From an uncultured Oscillospiraceae bacterium (GTDB lineage: Bacteria > Bacillota_A > Clostridia > Oscillospirales > Oscillospiraceae): a stretch of 12,703 bases of DNA. A program made the translations under genes and the position numbers. Location: positions 1-12,703 of the forward strand of contig CAKUMR010000014.1 of assembly GCA_934667865.1 (NCBI GenBank). The letters are read 5' to 3'. Positions 6,752 to 12,703 of the stretch are shown piece after piece; position 1 is the first letter of the stretch, and each line of letters starts with the position of its first letter. The notes under the pieces were generated by a model that was not told the DNA's origin, searched no databases, and was given only the letters and a program-made list of their open reading frames with translations.

Positions 6752-7289
6752 ATTTGGAATAGACCTCCGGCTTTAGGATGCCGACGAAGGGCAGGTTGCG
6801 ATAGAACTCCTGATAGTCCAGGCCATAGCCCACCACAAATTCATTCGGGATCGTGAAGCCGACGTAGTCCGCCGTAATATCGACCTTGCGGCGTTCCGGT
6901 TTGTCGAGGAGAGTGCAGATTTTCAGGGAAGCAGGCTCCTTTTCCAGCAGGTGCTTACGAACGAAGTCCAGCGTCAGGCCGGTATCCAGAATATCCTCCA
7001 GAATCACGACATGACGGCCGCGGATATCGGCAGACACATCCTTGAGCATTTTTACCTGGCCGGAAGTGGTCGTACCGGCGCCGTAGGACGAAACCGCCAG
7101 GAAATCATACTGGCAGCGGATCGGGGTCGCCTGCACCATATCCGTAAAGAAGTTGACAACGCCCTTGAGCACGCCGATAAAAATCGGTTCCTTATCGCTG
7201 TACTCCTCAGCAAGTTCCTTTCCCATCTCCGCGATACGGGTCTTGAGCTGCTCCTGCGTGATCAGAACGCGCGCAATGTCTTGTATCAT
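6750..7289 (-). CDS. hpt: Hypoxanthine phosphoribosyltransferase
   Basis: The enzyme transfers phosphoribose from PRPP to hypoxanthine (and usually guanine) for purine salvage in the cytoplasm. The 179-residue protein has the family motifs in order: VLKG (40-43, pyrophosphate-binding loop), SSYGAGT (67-73, mobile lid), the PRPP loop VVILEDILDTGLTL (94-107) with the acidic pair E98-D99, and the C-terminal EFVVGYGLDYQEFYRNLPFV (150-169) with the base-binding region. Length matches the family (about 175-185). The ATG is preceded at seven bases by GAGGAG, which lies inside the tilS reading frame. The coding region overlaps tilS by 83 bp, unusually long. Only 12 bp separate it from ftsH, so it should be cotranscribed with both. 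Confidence 0.97.
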   Translation of the reverse strand: MIQDIARVLITQEQLKTRIAEMGKELAEEYSDKEPIFIGVLKGVVNFFTDMVQATPIRCQYDFLAVSSYGAGTTTSGQVKMLKDVSADIRGRHVVILEDILDTGLTLDFVRKHLLEKEPASLKICTLLDKPERRKVDITADYVGFTIPNEFVVGYGLDYQEFYRNLPFVGILKPEVYSK

Positions 7290-8622
7290 GGTACATCTCC
7301 TCTTTTTCTATTTGTATAATCAGGGCGGGTTCTCCCGCCAAAGGCCGACAAAGTGCATCCGTGCCGAGGTCCTCCACCGCCAGCACCCTGCCCTCTGACG
7401 CGAACACGCACAGCGCGCCGCGCCGGGCGCGCGGGATGCGGCGGTCGATCATCAGCTTTTTCAGGCTGGTGCGGTACGCGCCGGGGCGGAATTCATCTCC
7501 CGTCCGGCGGGAACGGACAACGACCGTATGATTTTTAATCATAGCATATTTTATTGCAAATTGAAACGGGGATTTTTCCGAATTTTCAAAAAATTCCGCG
7601 ATCGTACACAAAATACTGCCTTTCCCATTCGGAAGCGGCGTCCGGCCGGGAATTTGCAGAGGGACGCAGAAGGGCTCCGCCTCCTCCGCCTCCTGCACGG
7701 TCAGCGCTTCGTAGACCCGGCGGGCGATCTTCCCATGCGGCAGAGAAACCTCCGCCGAGGGCGAGGCCGCCGTCAGAAGGCCGCGCACCGCCTCCACATG
7801 GCACTGCGCCGCGTCCGCGGGGTAAAACCGACGCAGCAGCACCCGGATCGCCCGGCGCTGCATCACCTCCGGTGCTTCGCGCAGAGGCTGCACGCGCCAG
7901 AGATTCTCCCCGGACTGCGCCGCGTCCAGAAGCGCCTGCGCCTGCGCATCAAGATATTCGTCCTCCGCGCGCAGAAGCAGCGTCTGCTCCGTCAGCCGCC
8001 CCGGCAGCTCCGGCGCTTCCGCGCAGAGCAGCGGCAGGACGCCGTGGCGCAGGCGATTTCGCAGGCAGTCGTCCGCGGCGTTGGTGGAGTCCTCCACGAA
8101 GGGGATGCTTTCCGCGCGCAGAAATTCCAGGATCTCCGGCCGGGAGGCAAACAGCAGCGGCCGCACGATCCTTCCGCGTACCGGCGGGATGCCGCACAGG
8201 CCGCGCAGCCCCGCGCCGCGCAGAAGATTCAGGAGCACCGTTTCGGCGTTGTCGTTTGCATGGTGCGCCGTGGCGAGCTTGTCGCAGTCCAGCGTTTCAA
8301 AGAAGGCATAGCGCAGGCGGCGGGCCGTTTCCTCCACGCCGGACGCGCCATAGCTTTCCTCCGGCGCCGCGCCGACGGTGAGCGCGATACCGCGCGATGC
8401 GCAGAATTCCCGCACGAAGCGCTCGTCCCGGTCGGATTCCTCGCCGCGCAGGCGATGGTTGAAATGCGCCGCCTGCACGGAAACGGAAAGCTCCGATTGC
8501 AGGCAATGCAGACACCACAGCATCGCCATGGAGTCTGCACCCCCGGAAACCGCACAGATCACGCGGTCGCCCTCGGAAAACAGCCCCAGACGGCGGCACC
8601 ACGAAAGCATCTCAGCCTTCAT
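7207..8622 (-). CDS. tilS: tRNA(Ile)-lysidine synthase
   Basis: TilS converts the wobble cytidine of the CAU-anticodon isoleucine tRNA to lysidine, which changes its decoding from AUG to AUA. The N-terminal N-type PP-loop domain has SGGADS (26-31), HFNHRLRG (53-60), the segment ATAHHANDNAETVLLNLLRG (117-136), EDSTN (177-181) and RNRLRHGVLP (188-197). The C-terminal TilS domain has VVVRSRRTGDEFRP (367-380) and SLKKLMIDRRIPRARR (386-401). I start it at ATG 8622, not further upstream: GGAGTGGAGG ends four bases before it, and the longer frame is only antisense-like sequence inside dnaB. It overlaps the dnaB end by 11 bp. The conserved domain should end near residue 440 (IIQIEKEE). The frame then runs on for about 30 residues across the hpt start, giving 471 residues. 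That tail resembles no TilS sequence I know. Confidence 0.95.
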   Translation of the reverse strand: MKAEMLSWCRRLGLFSEGDRVICAVSGGADSMAMLWCLHCLQSELSVSVQAAHFNHRLRGEESDRDERFVREFCASRGIALTVGAAPEESYGASGVEETARRLRYAFFETLDCDKLATAHHANDNAETVLLNLLRGAGLRGLCGIPPVRGRIVRPLLFASRPEILEFLRAESIPFVEDSTNAADDCLRNRLRHGVLPLLCAEAPELPGRLTEQTLLLRAEDEYLDAQAQALLDAAQSGENLWRVQPLREAPEVMQRRAIRVLLRRFYPADAAQCHVEAVRGLLTAASPSAEVSLPHGKIARRVYEALTVQEAEEAEPFCVPLQIPGRTPLPNGKGSILCTIAEFFENSEKSPFQFAIKYAMIKNHTVVVRSRRTGDEFRPGAYRTSLKKLMIDRRIPRARRGALCVFASEGRVLAVEDLGTDALCRPLAGEPALIIQIEKEEMYHDTRHCARSDHAGAAQDPYRGDGKGTC

Positions 8623-9967
8623 TATGCCTCCACTCCCGGTCGGCAAACGTCGTAAACTGCGGCAGCCATTGCAGCTCGACCGTGCCGGTCGAGCCGTGGC
8701 GGTTCTTGGCCACGATGCACTCGGCGACATTCTGTTTTTCCGTATCTTTATTATAATAGTCCTCGCGGTAGAGGAACATGACCTCGTCCGCGTCCTGCTC
8801 GATGGCGCCGGATTCACGCAGATCAGAGATCATCGGGCGCTTGTCCTGACGGCTTTCGTTGGCACGCGAGAGCTGTGACAGGCAGATCACCGGGACATCC
8901 AGCTCCTTGGCCATGATCTTCAGGCTGCGGGAGATATCGGAAACGACCTGCTGGCGGTTCTCGCCGGCAGTGCTCTTGCCGCCGGAGGAGACCATCAACT
9001 GCAGGTAGTCGATGATGACCAGCGCCAGATCGTCGATGCGGCGGCACTTGGCGTTCATCTCCGCCACGGTGAGCGAAGGGTTGTCGTCCACGCGGATGTC
9101 CGTCTGCGCAAGCGCCGAGGCCGCGATGCCGATCTTGCTCCACTCGTCCACGGAAAGCTGCCCGGTGACGAGCTTCTGGTTGTCGACGAAGCTCTCGTTG
9201 GAGATCAGGCGCGTGACCAGCTGCTGCTTGGACATTTCCAGCGAGAAGAAGGCCACGGTGCGCTTTGGATTCTTCTTTGCGACATTCAGCGCCAGATTCA
9301 GCGCCATGGAGGTCTTGCCCATGCCGGGACGGGCGGCAAGGATAATCAGGTCAGTCTTGTTCAGGCCGCTGATGAACTTGTCGAGGTCGCGCAGACCCGT
9401 GGACAAACCGGAAATATCGCTTCCGGATTCGGACATCTCCGTCAGGCGGTCAAAGACCTTGAGCAGGATAGTGCCGATGTGCTCCAGCGATTCGTTTGTA
9501 TTGCCGCGGCGCAGCGCAAAGATGCGCTTTTCCGCCGCCTCCAGAATGTCCTGCGCGCTGCCCGCCCCCTCATAGACCGTGTCGATGATTCCGGAGGCGG
9601 TTTCCGACAGATTGCGCAGCAGCGCCTTTTCGTGGACGATGGTCGCGTACTGCTTGACGTTGGCGGCCGTCGGTGTGACCTCCATGAGCTGCATGAGGTA
9701 CTTAGCGGAGCTCTGCTCGTCAAAGACGCCTCGCTCGCGCATCTTATCCAGCACGGTAACCGGGTCGATGACCTGCGAATAGCTGAACATCTCATAGATC
9801 GTCTCATAGATGTCGCGATTCGTCTGCAAATAGAAGTCGTCCGGGCGCACGATGCCCACGACATCGCTGACGCAGCGGCTGTCGATGAGCATGGAACCGA
9901 GCACGGACTGCTCCGCCTCCGGCGAGTGGGGTGCCTGACGCGACAGCAGTTCTTCTGTTGTGGGCAT
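8612..9967 (-). CDS. dnaB: Replicative DNA helicase DnaB
   Basis: This is the hexameric helicase that unwinds DNA ahead of the replisome (named DnaC in Bacillus subtilis). The 451-residue protein has the primase-interacting N-terminal domain (about 10-120, starting near PHSPEAEQSVLGSMLID) and a linker. The RecA-like domain follows with Walker A ARPGMGKTS (212-220), FFSLEMS with catalytic E244, Walker B ALVIIDYLQL (315-324), LSQLSR (363-368), SDLRESGAIEQDAD (381-394) and KNRHGSTGTVEL (421-432). Length is typical and no intein or frameshift is present. The start has GGGAGGGAG immediately upstream. It lies 137 bp after rplI, the only sizeable gap in the cluster, and that gap holds a terminator-like structure. 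Its stop codon overlaps the start of tilS by 11 bp. Confidence 0.98.
   Translation of the reverse strand: MPTTEELLSRQAPHSPEAEQSVLGSMLIDSRCVSDVVGIVRPDDFYLQTNRDIYETIYEMFSYSQVIDPVTVLDKMRERGVFDEQSSAKYLMQLMEVTPTAANVKQYATIVHEKALLRNLSETASGIIDTVYEGAGSAQDILEAAEKRIFALRRGNTNESLEHIGTILLKVFDRLTEMSESGSDISGLSTGLRDLDKFISGLNKTDLIILAARPGMGKTSMALNLALNVAKKNPKRTVAFFSLEMSKQQLVTRLISNESFVDNQKLVTGQLSVDEWSKIGIAASALAQTDIRVDDNPSLTVAEMNAKCRRIDDLALVIIDYLQLMVSSGGKSTAGENRQQVVSDISRSLKIMAKELDVPVICLSQLSRANESRQDKRPMISDLRESGAIEQDADEVMFLYREDYYNKDTEKQNVAECIVAKNRHGSTGTVELQWLPQFTTFADREWRHNEG
8627..8636 (-). promoter_or_regulatory. ribosome binding site fixing the tilS start
   Basis: GGAGTGGAGG ends four bases before ATG 8622 on the minus strand and lies within the last codons of dnaB. 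It favours this ATG over the in-frame ATG four codons downstream and over starts further inside dnaB. Confidence 0.7.
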
Positions 9968-10003
9968 GGAACTCCCTCCCTTTGGGGTTTCTCTTTCTTG
10001 TTG

Positions 10004-10060
10004 AAAAAGTCAGCAAGGGCGGGCGGCAGGAAATCGCCGCACGCCGCAGATGACTGACTT
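10004..10060 (-). terminator. Terminator- or attenuator-like structure between rplI and dnaB
   Basis: On the minus strand AAGTCAG (10054-10060) pairs with CTGACTT (10007-10013). The enclosed GC-rich part can form an inner hairpin with GCGGC / GCCGC arms. The distal arm runs straight into five T (10004-10008). It lies 44 nt after the rplI stop and about 24 nt before the dnaB ribosome binding site, with no room for a promoter between. It may reduce read-through from gdpP-rplI into dnaB and beyond. Pairing was judged by eye. Confidence 0.5.
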
Positions 10061-10067
10061 CCGGCGG

Positions 10068-10088
10068 CACTGCGCGGGGCGCGCGGTG
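10068..10088. repeat. GC-rich hairpin just after rplI
   Basis: CACTGCGCG (10068-10076) and CGCGCGGTG (10080-10088) form nine pairs, one of them G-T, around a GGG loop. No T-run follows on either strand. It sits between the rplI stop and the terminator-like element, and could protect the 3' end of the rplI message or be part of the same structured spacer. Confidence 0.5.
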
Positions 10089-10104
10089 CTGCTTTCCATA
10101 TTTC

Positions 10105-10551
10105 TCAGGCCTCTTCGATCTTCAGCTTCAGTTCGCCGGTGATCTCATAGCCCAGCTTGCACTTAACGGTATAGGTGCCGGTGGTCTTGATCGGCTCGTC
10201 GAGCACGATCTTGCGCTTGTCCAGCGCGATGCCGTGTTCCTTTTCCAACGCGTCGGCAATTTCCTGCGTGGTCACGGAGCCGAACAGCCGTCCTGCACCG
10301 CCGCCCTTGGCATAGACCGTGACGGTCAGCTCCTTCATGCGGTTGGCAATCTGGAAGGCCTCCTCGCGCTCACGCTGGCGCTTTTCCTGCTGCGCCTTGT
10401 CGTTCATGCGCATGGTATTGACGTTGTCCGCCGTGGCCTCGACCGCCAGCTTGCGCGGCAGCATATAATTGCGGGCGTAGCCGTCGGAAACCTCGATCAT
10501 CTGGCCTTTCTTGCCCTTTCCGCGGACATCCTGCTGTAAAATCACTTTCAT
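10105..10551 (-). CDS. rplI: 50S ribosomal protein L9
   Basis: L9 binds 23S rRNA near the base of the L1 stalk and limits ribosome slippage. The 148-residue protein shows the two-domain layout. The N-terminal rRNA-binding domain begins MKVILQQDVRGKGKKG and contains DGYARNYMLPRKLAVEAT (23-40). A long charged connecting helix (about 41-75) follows. The C-terminal domain has GGGAGRLFGSVTTQEIADAL, followed by KRKIVLDEPIKTTGTY. The start is ATG 10551, with AAAGGAGG seven bases upstream overlapping the gdpP stop codon. A longer frame beginning at 10659 lies inside gdpP and is not real. The gap to gdpP is only 13 bp. The gdpP-rplI-dnaB order is common in Bacillota. Confidence 0.98.
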   Translation of the reverse strand: MKVILQQDVRGKGKKGQMIEVSDGYARNYMLPRKLAVEATADNVNTMRMNDKAQQEKRQREREEAFQIANRMKELTVTVYAKGGGAGRLFGSVTTQEIADALEKEHGIALDKRKIVLDEPIKTTGTYTVKCKLGYEITGELKLKIEEA

Positions 10552-10564
10552 GGTTCTTCCTCCT

Positions 10565-12541
10565 TTAGTTTTCGTAGAAACGGTCAATGGACTGGACGAG
10601 CTCCTCCAGTGTTTCAGGGACCGAATGATTTTTGACCTGCGCGCCCGCGGTCGCGGCATTGCCGCCGCCGCCCAGCGGCTCCAGAATCACCTGCACGTTC
10701 GCGTCGCCGATGGAGCGCGCGGAGATTATCGTCTGGTCGCCCTGCGGGTACATGACGAAGGACGTATCAATGCCGGAGATATTCAGAAGCTCGTCGGCCG
10801 CCTGCGCCGCGATGGTGCGCGTGGCGGTGTAGTCCAGCGCCGAAATGGCGATGTGGTCGCGGTAGAGCTTCGCGTTCTGGATGATCTTATAGCGCGCAAT
10901 GGTGGATGGCAGGTCGTTCTGGAAGAGCTTCTTGACCTCCACGGTATCCGCGCCGATGCGCCGCAGGAAGGCCGCCGCCTCAAAGGTGCGGCTGCTTGTG
11001 CGCACGCCGAAATTCTTGGTGTCCAGCACGATGCCAGCCAGCAGCGCCGCCGCCTCGGGCATGAGAATATCCTGCGTTTCCACGGCGTATTGCAGCAGCT
11101 CCGTCACGAGCTCCGAGGCAGACGACGCAAAGGGCTCATGCAGGTTCAGGACGACCTGCTCGATATAGTCCGCCGCCCGGCGGTGATGGTCGATGACCAC
11201 GACCCGGCGGATGGACTCCAGCAGGGGCTTGCTCTCGACCTGATCGGGGCGGTTGGTGTCCACGACGATCAAAAGGCTCTTCGCATCCGCCGTCAGAAGC
11301 GCCTCCTGCCCGGAAATGAAGCAGTCGCGGTACTCCGGCAGGGGCCGCAGCAGCTCCAGCACGGGACCGGCGGCGTTGACGTCCTTGTCGATGACGATAT
11401 TGACCTTTTTCCCGCGCTTGCGGCAAAGGCAGCACACGCCCGCTGCCGCACCGATGGCATCCAGATCGGCCATCTTGTGCCCCATGACGAAAATGCGGCT
11501 GGACTGCATGATCAGCTCCGACAGGGACGACGCCATCACGCGCGCCTTGACCTTGGTGCGGCGCTCACCCTGCTTGTTGCGCCCGCCGAAGAAGGTGAAA
11601 TCGTAGCGATCCTTGATGACCGCCTGATCGCCGCCGCGGGAGAGCGCCATCTCGATAGACAGCGCCGCAAAATCGTAGTCCTCCTTGAAGTCCACGCCGT
11701 CCTTGCCGACGCCGATGGACACCGTCGCGGCAATGCCCGCCGGATTCGTCACCGTGCGCATCGTTTCGAGAAGCGAGAACTTGGCCTCGGCCATCCGGGC
11801 CAGATCTCTTGCCTCCGTAAGAAGCAAATAGCGGTTGCGCTCGACCTTGCGAAGCAAGCCGCCGTAGCTGTCCGTCCATTCGTTGATCTTCGTGTCCAGC
11901 TCTGCGTTCAGGCCGGAGATTGCCGCGTCGGAGAGGTTGTTCGTCAATTCGTCGTAGTTGTCCACAAGCAGAATGGACACGATGGGACGCGAGCGGATAT
12001 ATTCATCGCGCACCTGCAGAAGCTCCGTCAGGTCGAGCAGATAGATCATGCCCAGCACGATGCCGGAGCGGGAGTCCTTCTCCGGCAGGATGGTCCCCGC
12101 AACGCGGTAGCGGCGGTCGCGGAAGCGCAGCTCCGTGCCGTTCTGAGGCTTGCCGCCCGTGAGCCACTGCATGGAAAAGCCGGGGAAGATTTCTGTAACG
12201 CGCGGGGCGATCATGGATTCCCGCAGGTCGGCCAGCACGGAGAAGGCTTTGTTGCACCAGACCAGCTCGTTGTCGTTGAGCTTGACCAGCGCCACCGGAA
12301 AGGGCACCTCGCCGGAGGTTCGCTCCATGAGCTCGCTGGTGGACTGGATATAGGCAGTCAGCGCGCGCCGCCGCCGGGCGCTTTTCCAGTAGCTGTAGCC
12401 CAGAATCAGCAGCGTCACACCGGCCTCCACGCCGGCAAGCGCATACTGCCGCAGCGCCGCCGTCGCAATGCAGAACAGCGCCATCACCACAAAGTAGAGC
12501 ACCACGCTCGGCTGCACCAGACGGCGTACTTTCTTATTCAA
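10565..12541 (-). CDS. gdpP: Cyclic-di-AMP phosphodiesterase GdpP (DHH family)
   Basis: GdpP hydrolyses c-di-AMP to pApA and so sets osmotic and cell-wall homeostasis. With the TTG start at 12541 (AAAGGAG eight bases upstream) it has 658 residues, the family length. Order: two membrane helices (about 9-30 and 35-52), a PAS-like domain (about 65-170), a degenerate GGDEF domain (about 185-320, signature SRGGDQAV at 301-308), then the DHH domain with GHKMADLDAIG (354-364), VVDTNRP (426-432), IDHHRRAAD (450-458) and LDTKNFGVRTSSR (506-518). The DHHA1 domain ends in LGGGGNAATAGAQ (623-635), with Asn where I expect the conserved His of GGGGH. Other metal-site residues (H355, D359, D361, D428, H452, D507) are present, so activity is likely but not certain. 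It is the first gene of the cluster; its promoter is not evident in the window. Confidence 0.96.
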   Translation of the reverse strand: MNKKVRRLVQPSVVLYFVVMALFCIATAALRQYALAGVEAGVTLLILGYSYWKSARRRRALTAYIQSTSELMERTSGEVPFPVALVKLNDNELVWCNKAFSVLADLRESMIAPRVTEIFPGFSMQWLTGGKPQNGTELRFRDRRYRVAGTILPEKDSRSGIVLGMIYLLDLTELLQVRDEYIRSRPIVSILLVDNYDELTNNLSDAAISGLNAELDTKINEWTDSYGGLLRKVERNRYLLLTEARDLARMAEAKFSLLETMRTVTNPAGIAATVSIGVGKDGVDFKEDYDFAALSIEMALSRGGDQAVIKDRYDFTFFGGRNKQGERRTKVKARVMASSLSELIMQSSRIFVMGHKMADLDAIGAAAGVCCLCRKRGKKVNIVIDKDVNAAGPVLELLRPLPEYRDCFISGQEALLTADAKSLLIVVDTNRPDQVESKPLLESIRRVVVIDHHRRAADYIEQVVLNLHEPFASSASELVTELLQYAVETQDILMPEAAALLAGIVLDTKNFGVRTSSRTFEAAAFLRRIGADTVEVKKLFQNDLPSTIARYKIIQNAKLYRDHIAISALDYTATRTIAAQAADELLNISGIDTSFVMYPQGDQTIISARSIGDANVQVILEPLGGGGNAATAGAQVKNHSVPETLEELVQSIDRFYEN

Positions 12542-12549
12542 GCTGCTCA

Positions 12550-12556
12550 CTCCTTT
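12550..12556 (-). promoter_or_regulatory. ribosome binding site fixing the TTG start of gdpP
   Basis: AAAGGAG lies eight bases before TTG (12541-12539) on the minus strand. The frame stays open upstream to an ATG near 12625, but that start has no ribosome binding site and would add 28 residues unlike the family. The TTG gives MNKKVRRLVQPS and a 658-residue product. Confidence 0.8.
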
Positions 12557-12645
12557 CGCGGATGAGTCTGTCGTATAGCGTCGCTTGACAAGGGCACACA
12601 TGGTTTTCCCGGGTCTAAACGACATTTGGTTTCGTTATCCTCGTT

Positions 12646-12663
12646 GATGGGCGTCAGCCCATC
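12646..12663. repeat. Perfect 7-bp hairpin upstream of gdpP
   Basis: GATGGGC and GCCCATC (12646-12652 and 12657-12663) enclose four bases, about 100 bp before the gdpP start. No T-run follows. The rest of 12557-12703 has no clear gene or promoter. It may be the gdpP leader or the tail of an upstream gene cut by the window edge. Confidence 0.45.
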
Positions 12664-12703
12664 TGCCTCGTCTGCCTTGCCAACTGCCGTTTATCCTCCG
12701 GGA

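Noticed and set aside
4959..6776. 605-residue plus-strand open frame
   Set aside because: It is the opposite strand of ftsH, with no start signal and no motif. The same applies to the 684-residue plus frame opposite gdpP (10511-12565).
7290..7320. Classical -1 ribosomal frameshift signal at the tilS end
   Set aside because: The A-run has five, not six or more, A. No X-XXY-YYZ heptamer in the right frame and no upstream Shine-Dalgarno stimulator or downstream pseudoknot is evident. Slippage is kept only as one alternative in the finding.
8623..8817. N-terminal extension of tilS into dnaB
   Set aside because: The extra 65 residues are Arg/Ser-rich out-of-frame dnaB sequence. The ribosome binding site and the TilS N-terminus both point to ATG 8622.
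12654..12703. C-terminal tail of an upstream minus-strand gene (frame ending RQTRQMG then TGA)
   Set aside because: Plausible in composition, and an upstream gene is likely, but all three minus frames are open at the edge and only about 16 codons are visible. It cannot be called.

Overview
The window is a stretch of ordinary chromosome from a GC-rich, spore-forming member of the Bacillota. A Clostridia of the Oscillospiraceae type is my best guess. The spore-specific germination protease (gpr), the c-di-AMP phosphodiesterase gdpP beside rplI and dnaB, a tilS-hpt-ftsH cluster and strong GGAGG-type ribosome binding sites all point that way. The lineage is an inference, since there is no rRNA here to test it.

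Left part (1-2952): the N-terminal two thirds of recG runs off the left edge on the minus strand behind a good sigma-A promoter. rpsT (ribosomal protein S20) follows on the same strand with its own promoter and intrinsic terminator. gpr is divergent, on the plus strand. A gene-free stretch of about 400 bp (2953-3354) lies after gpr. It carries short repeated words, a long inverted repeat and a marked switch to T-rich sequence.

Middle (3312-4706): a two-gene minus-strand unit encodes an ECF-type sigma factor and a membrane-anchored zinc-finger anti-sigma factor. Their reading frames overlap as ATGA, and an intrinsic terminator follows.

Right part (4753-12541): one long minus-strand gene cluster reads gdpP, rplI, dnaB, tilS, hpt, ftsH and then a strong terminator. 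The gaps are short or negative except the 137 bp before dnaB, which holds a terminator-like structure. It combines second-messenger turnover (GdpP), translation (L9, TilS), replication (DnaB), purine salvage (Hpt) and membrane proteolysis (FtsH). In Bacillus these genes sit in two separate loci. The first and last genes, both membrane proteins, use TTG start codons fixed by their ribosome binding sites.

I see no mobile element, CRISPR array, tRNA or rRNA, and no wholly new system. The points most worth checking are an 83-bp tilS-hpt overlap that one extra A would turn into a normal ATGA junction, a His-to-Asn change in the GGGGH motif of GdpP, a germination protease with no propeptide, and the repeat-bearing gap after gpr.
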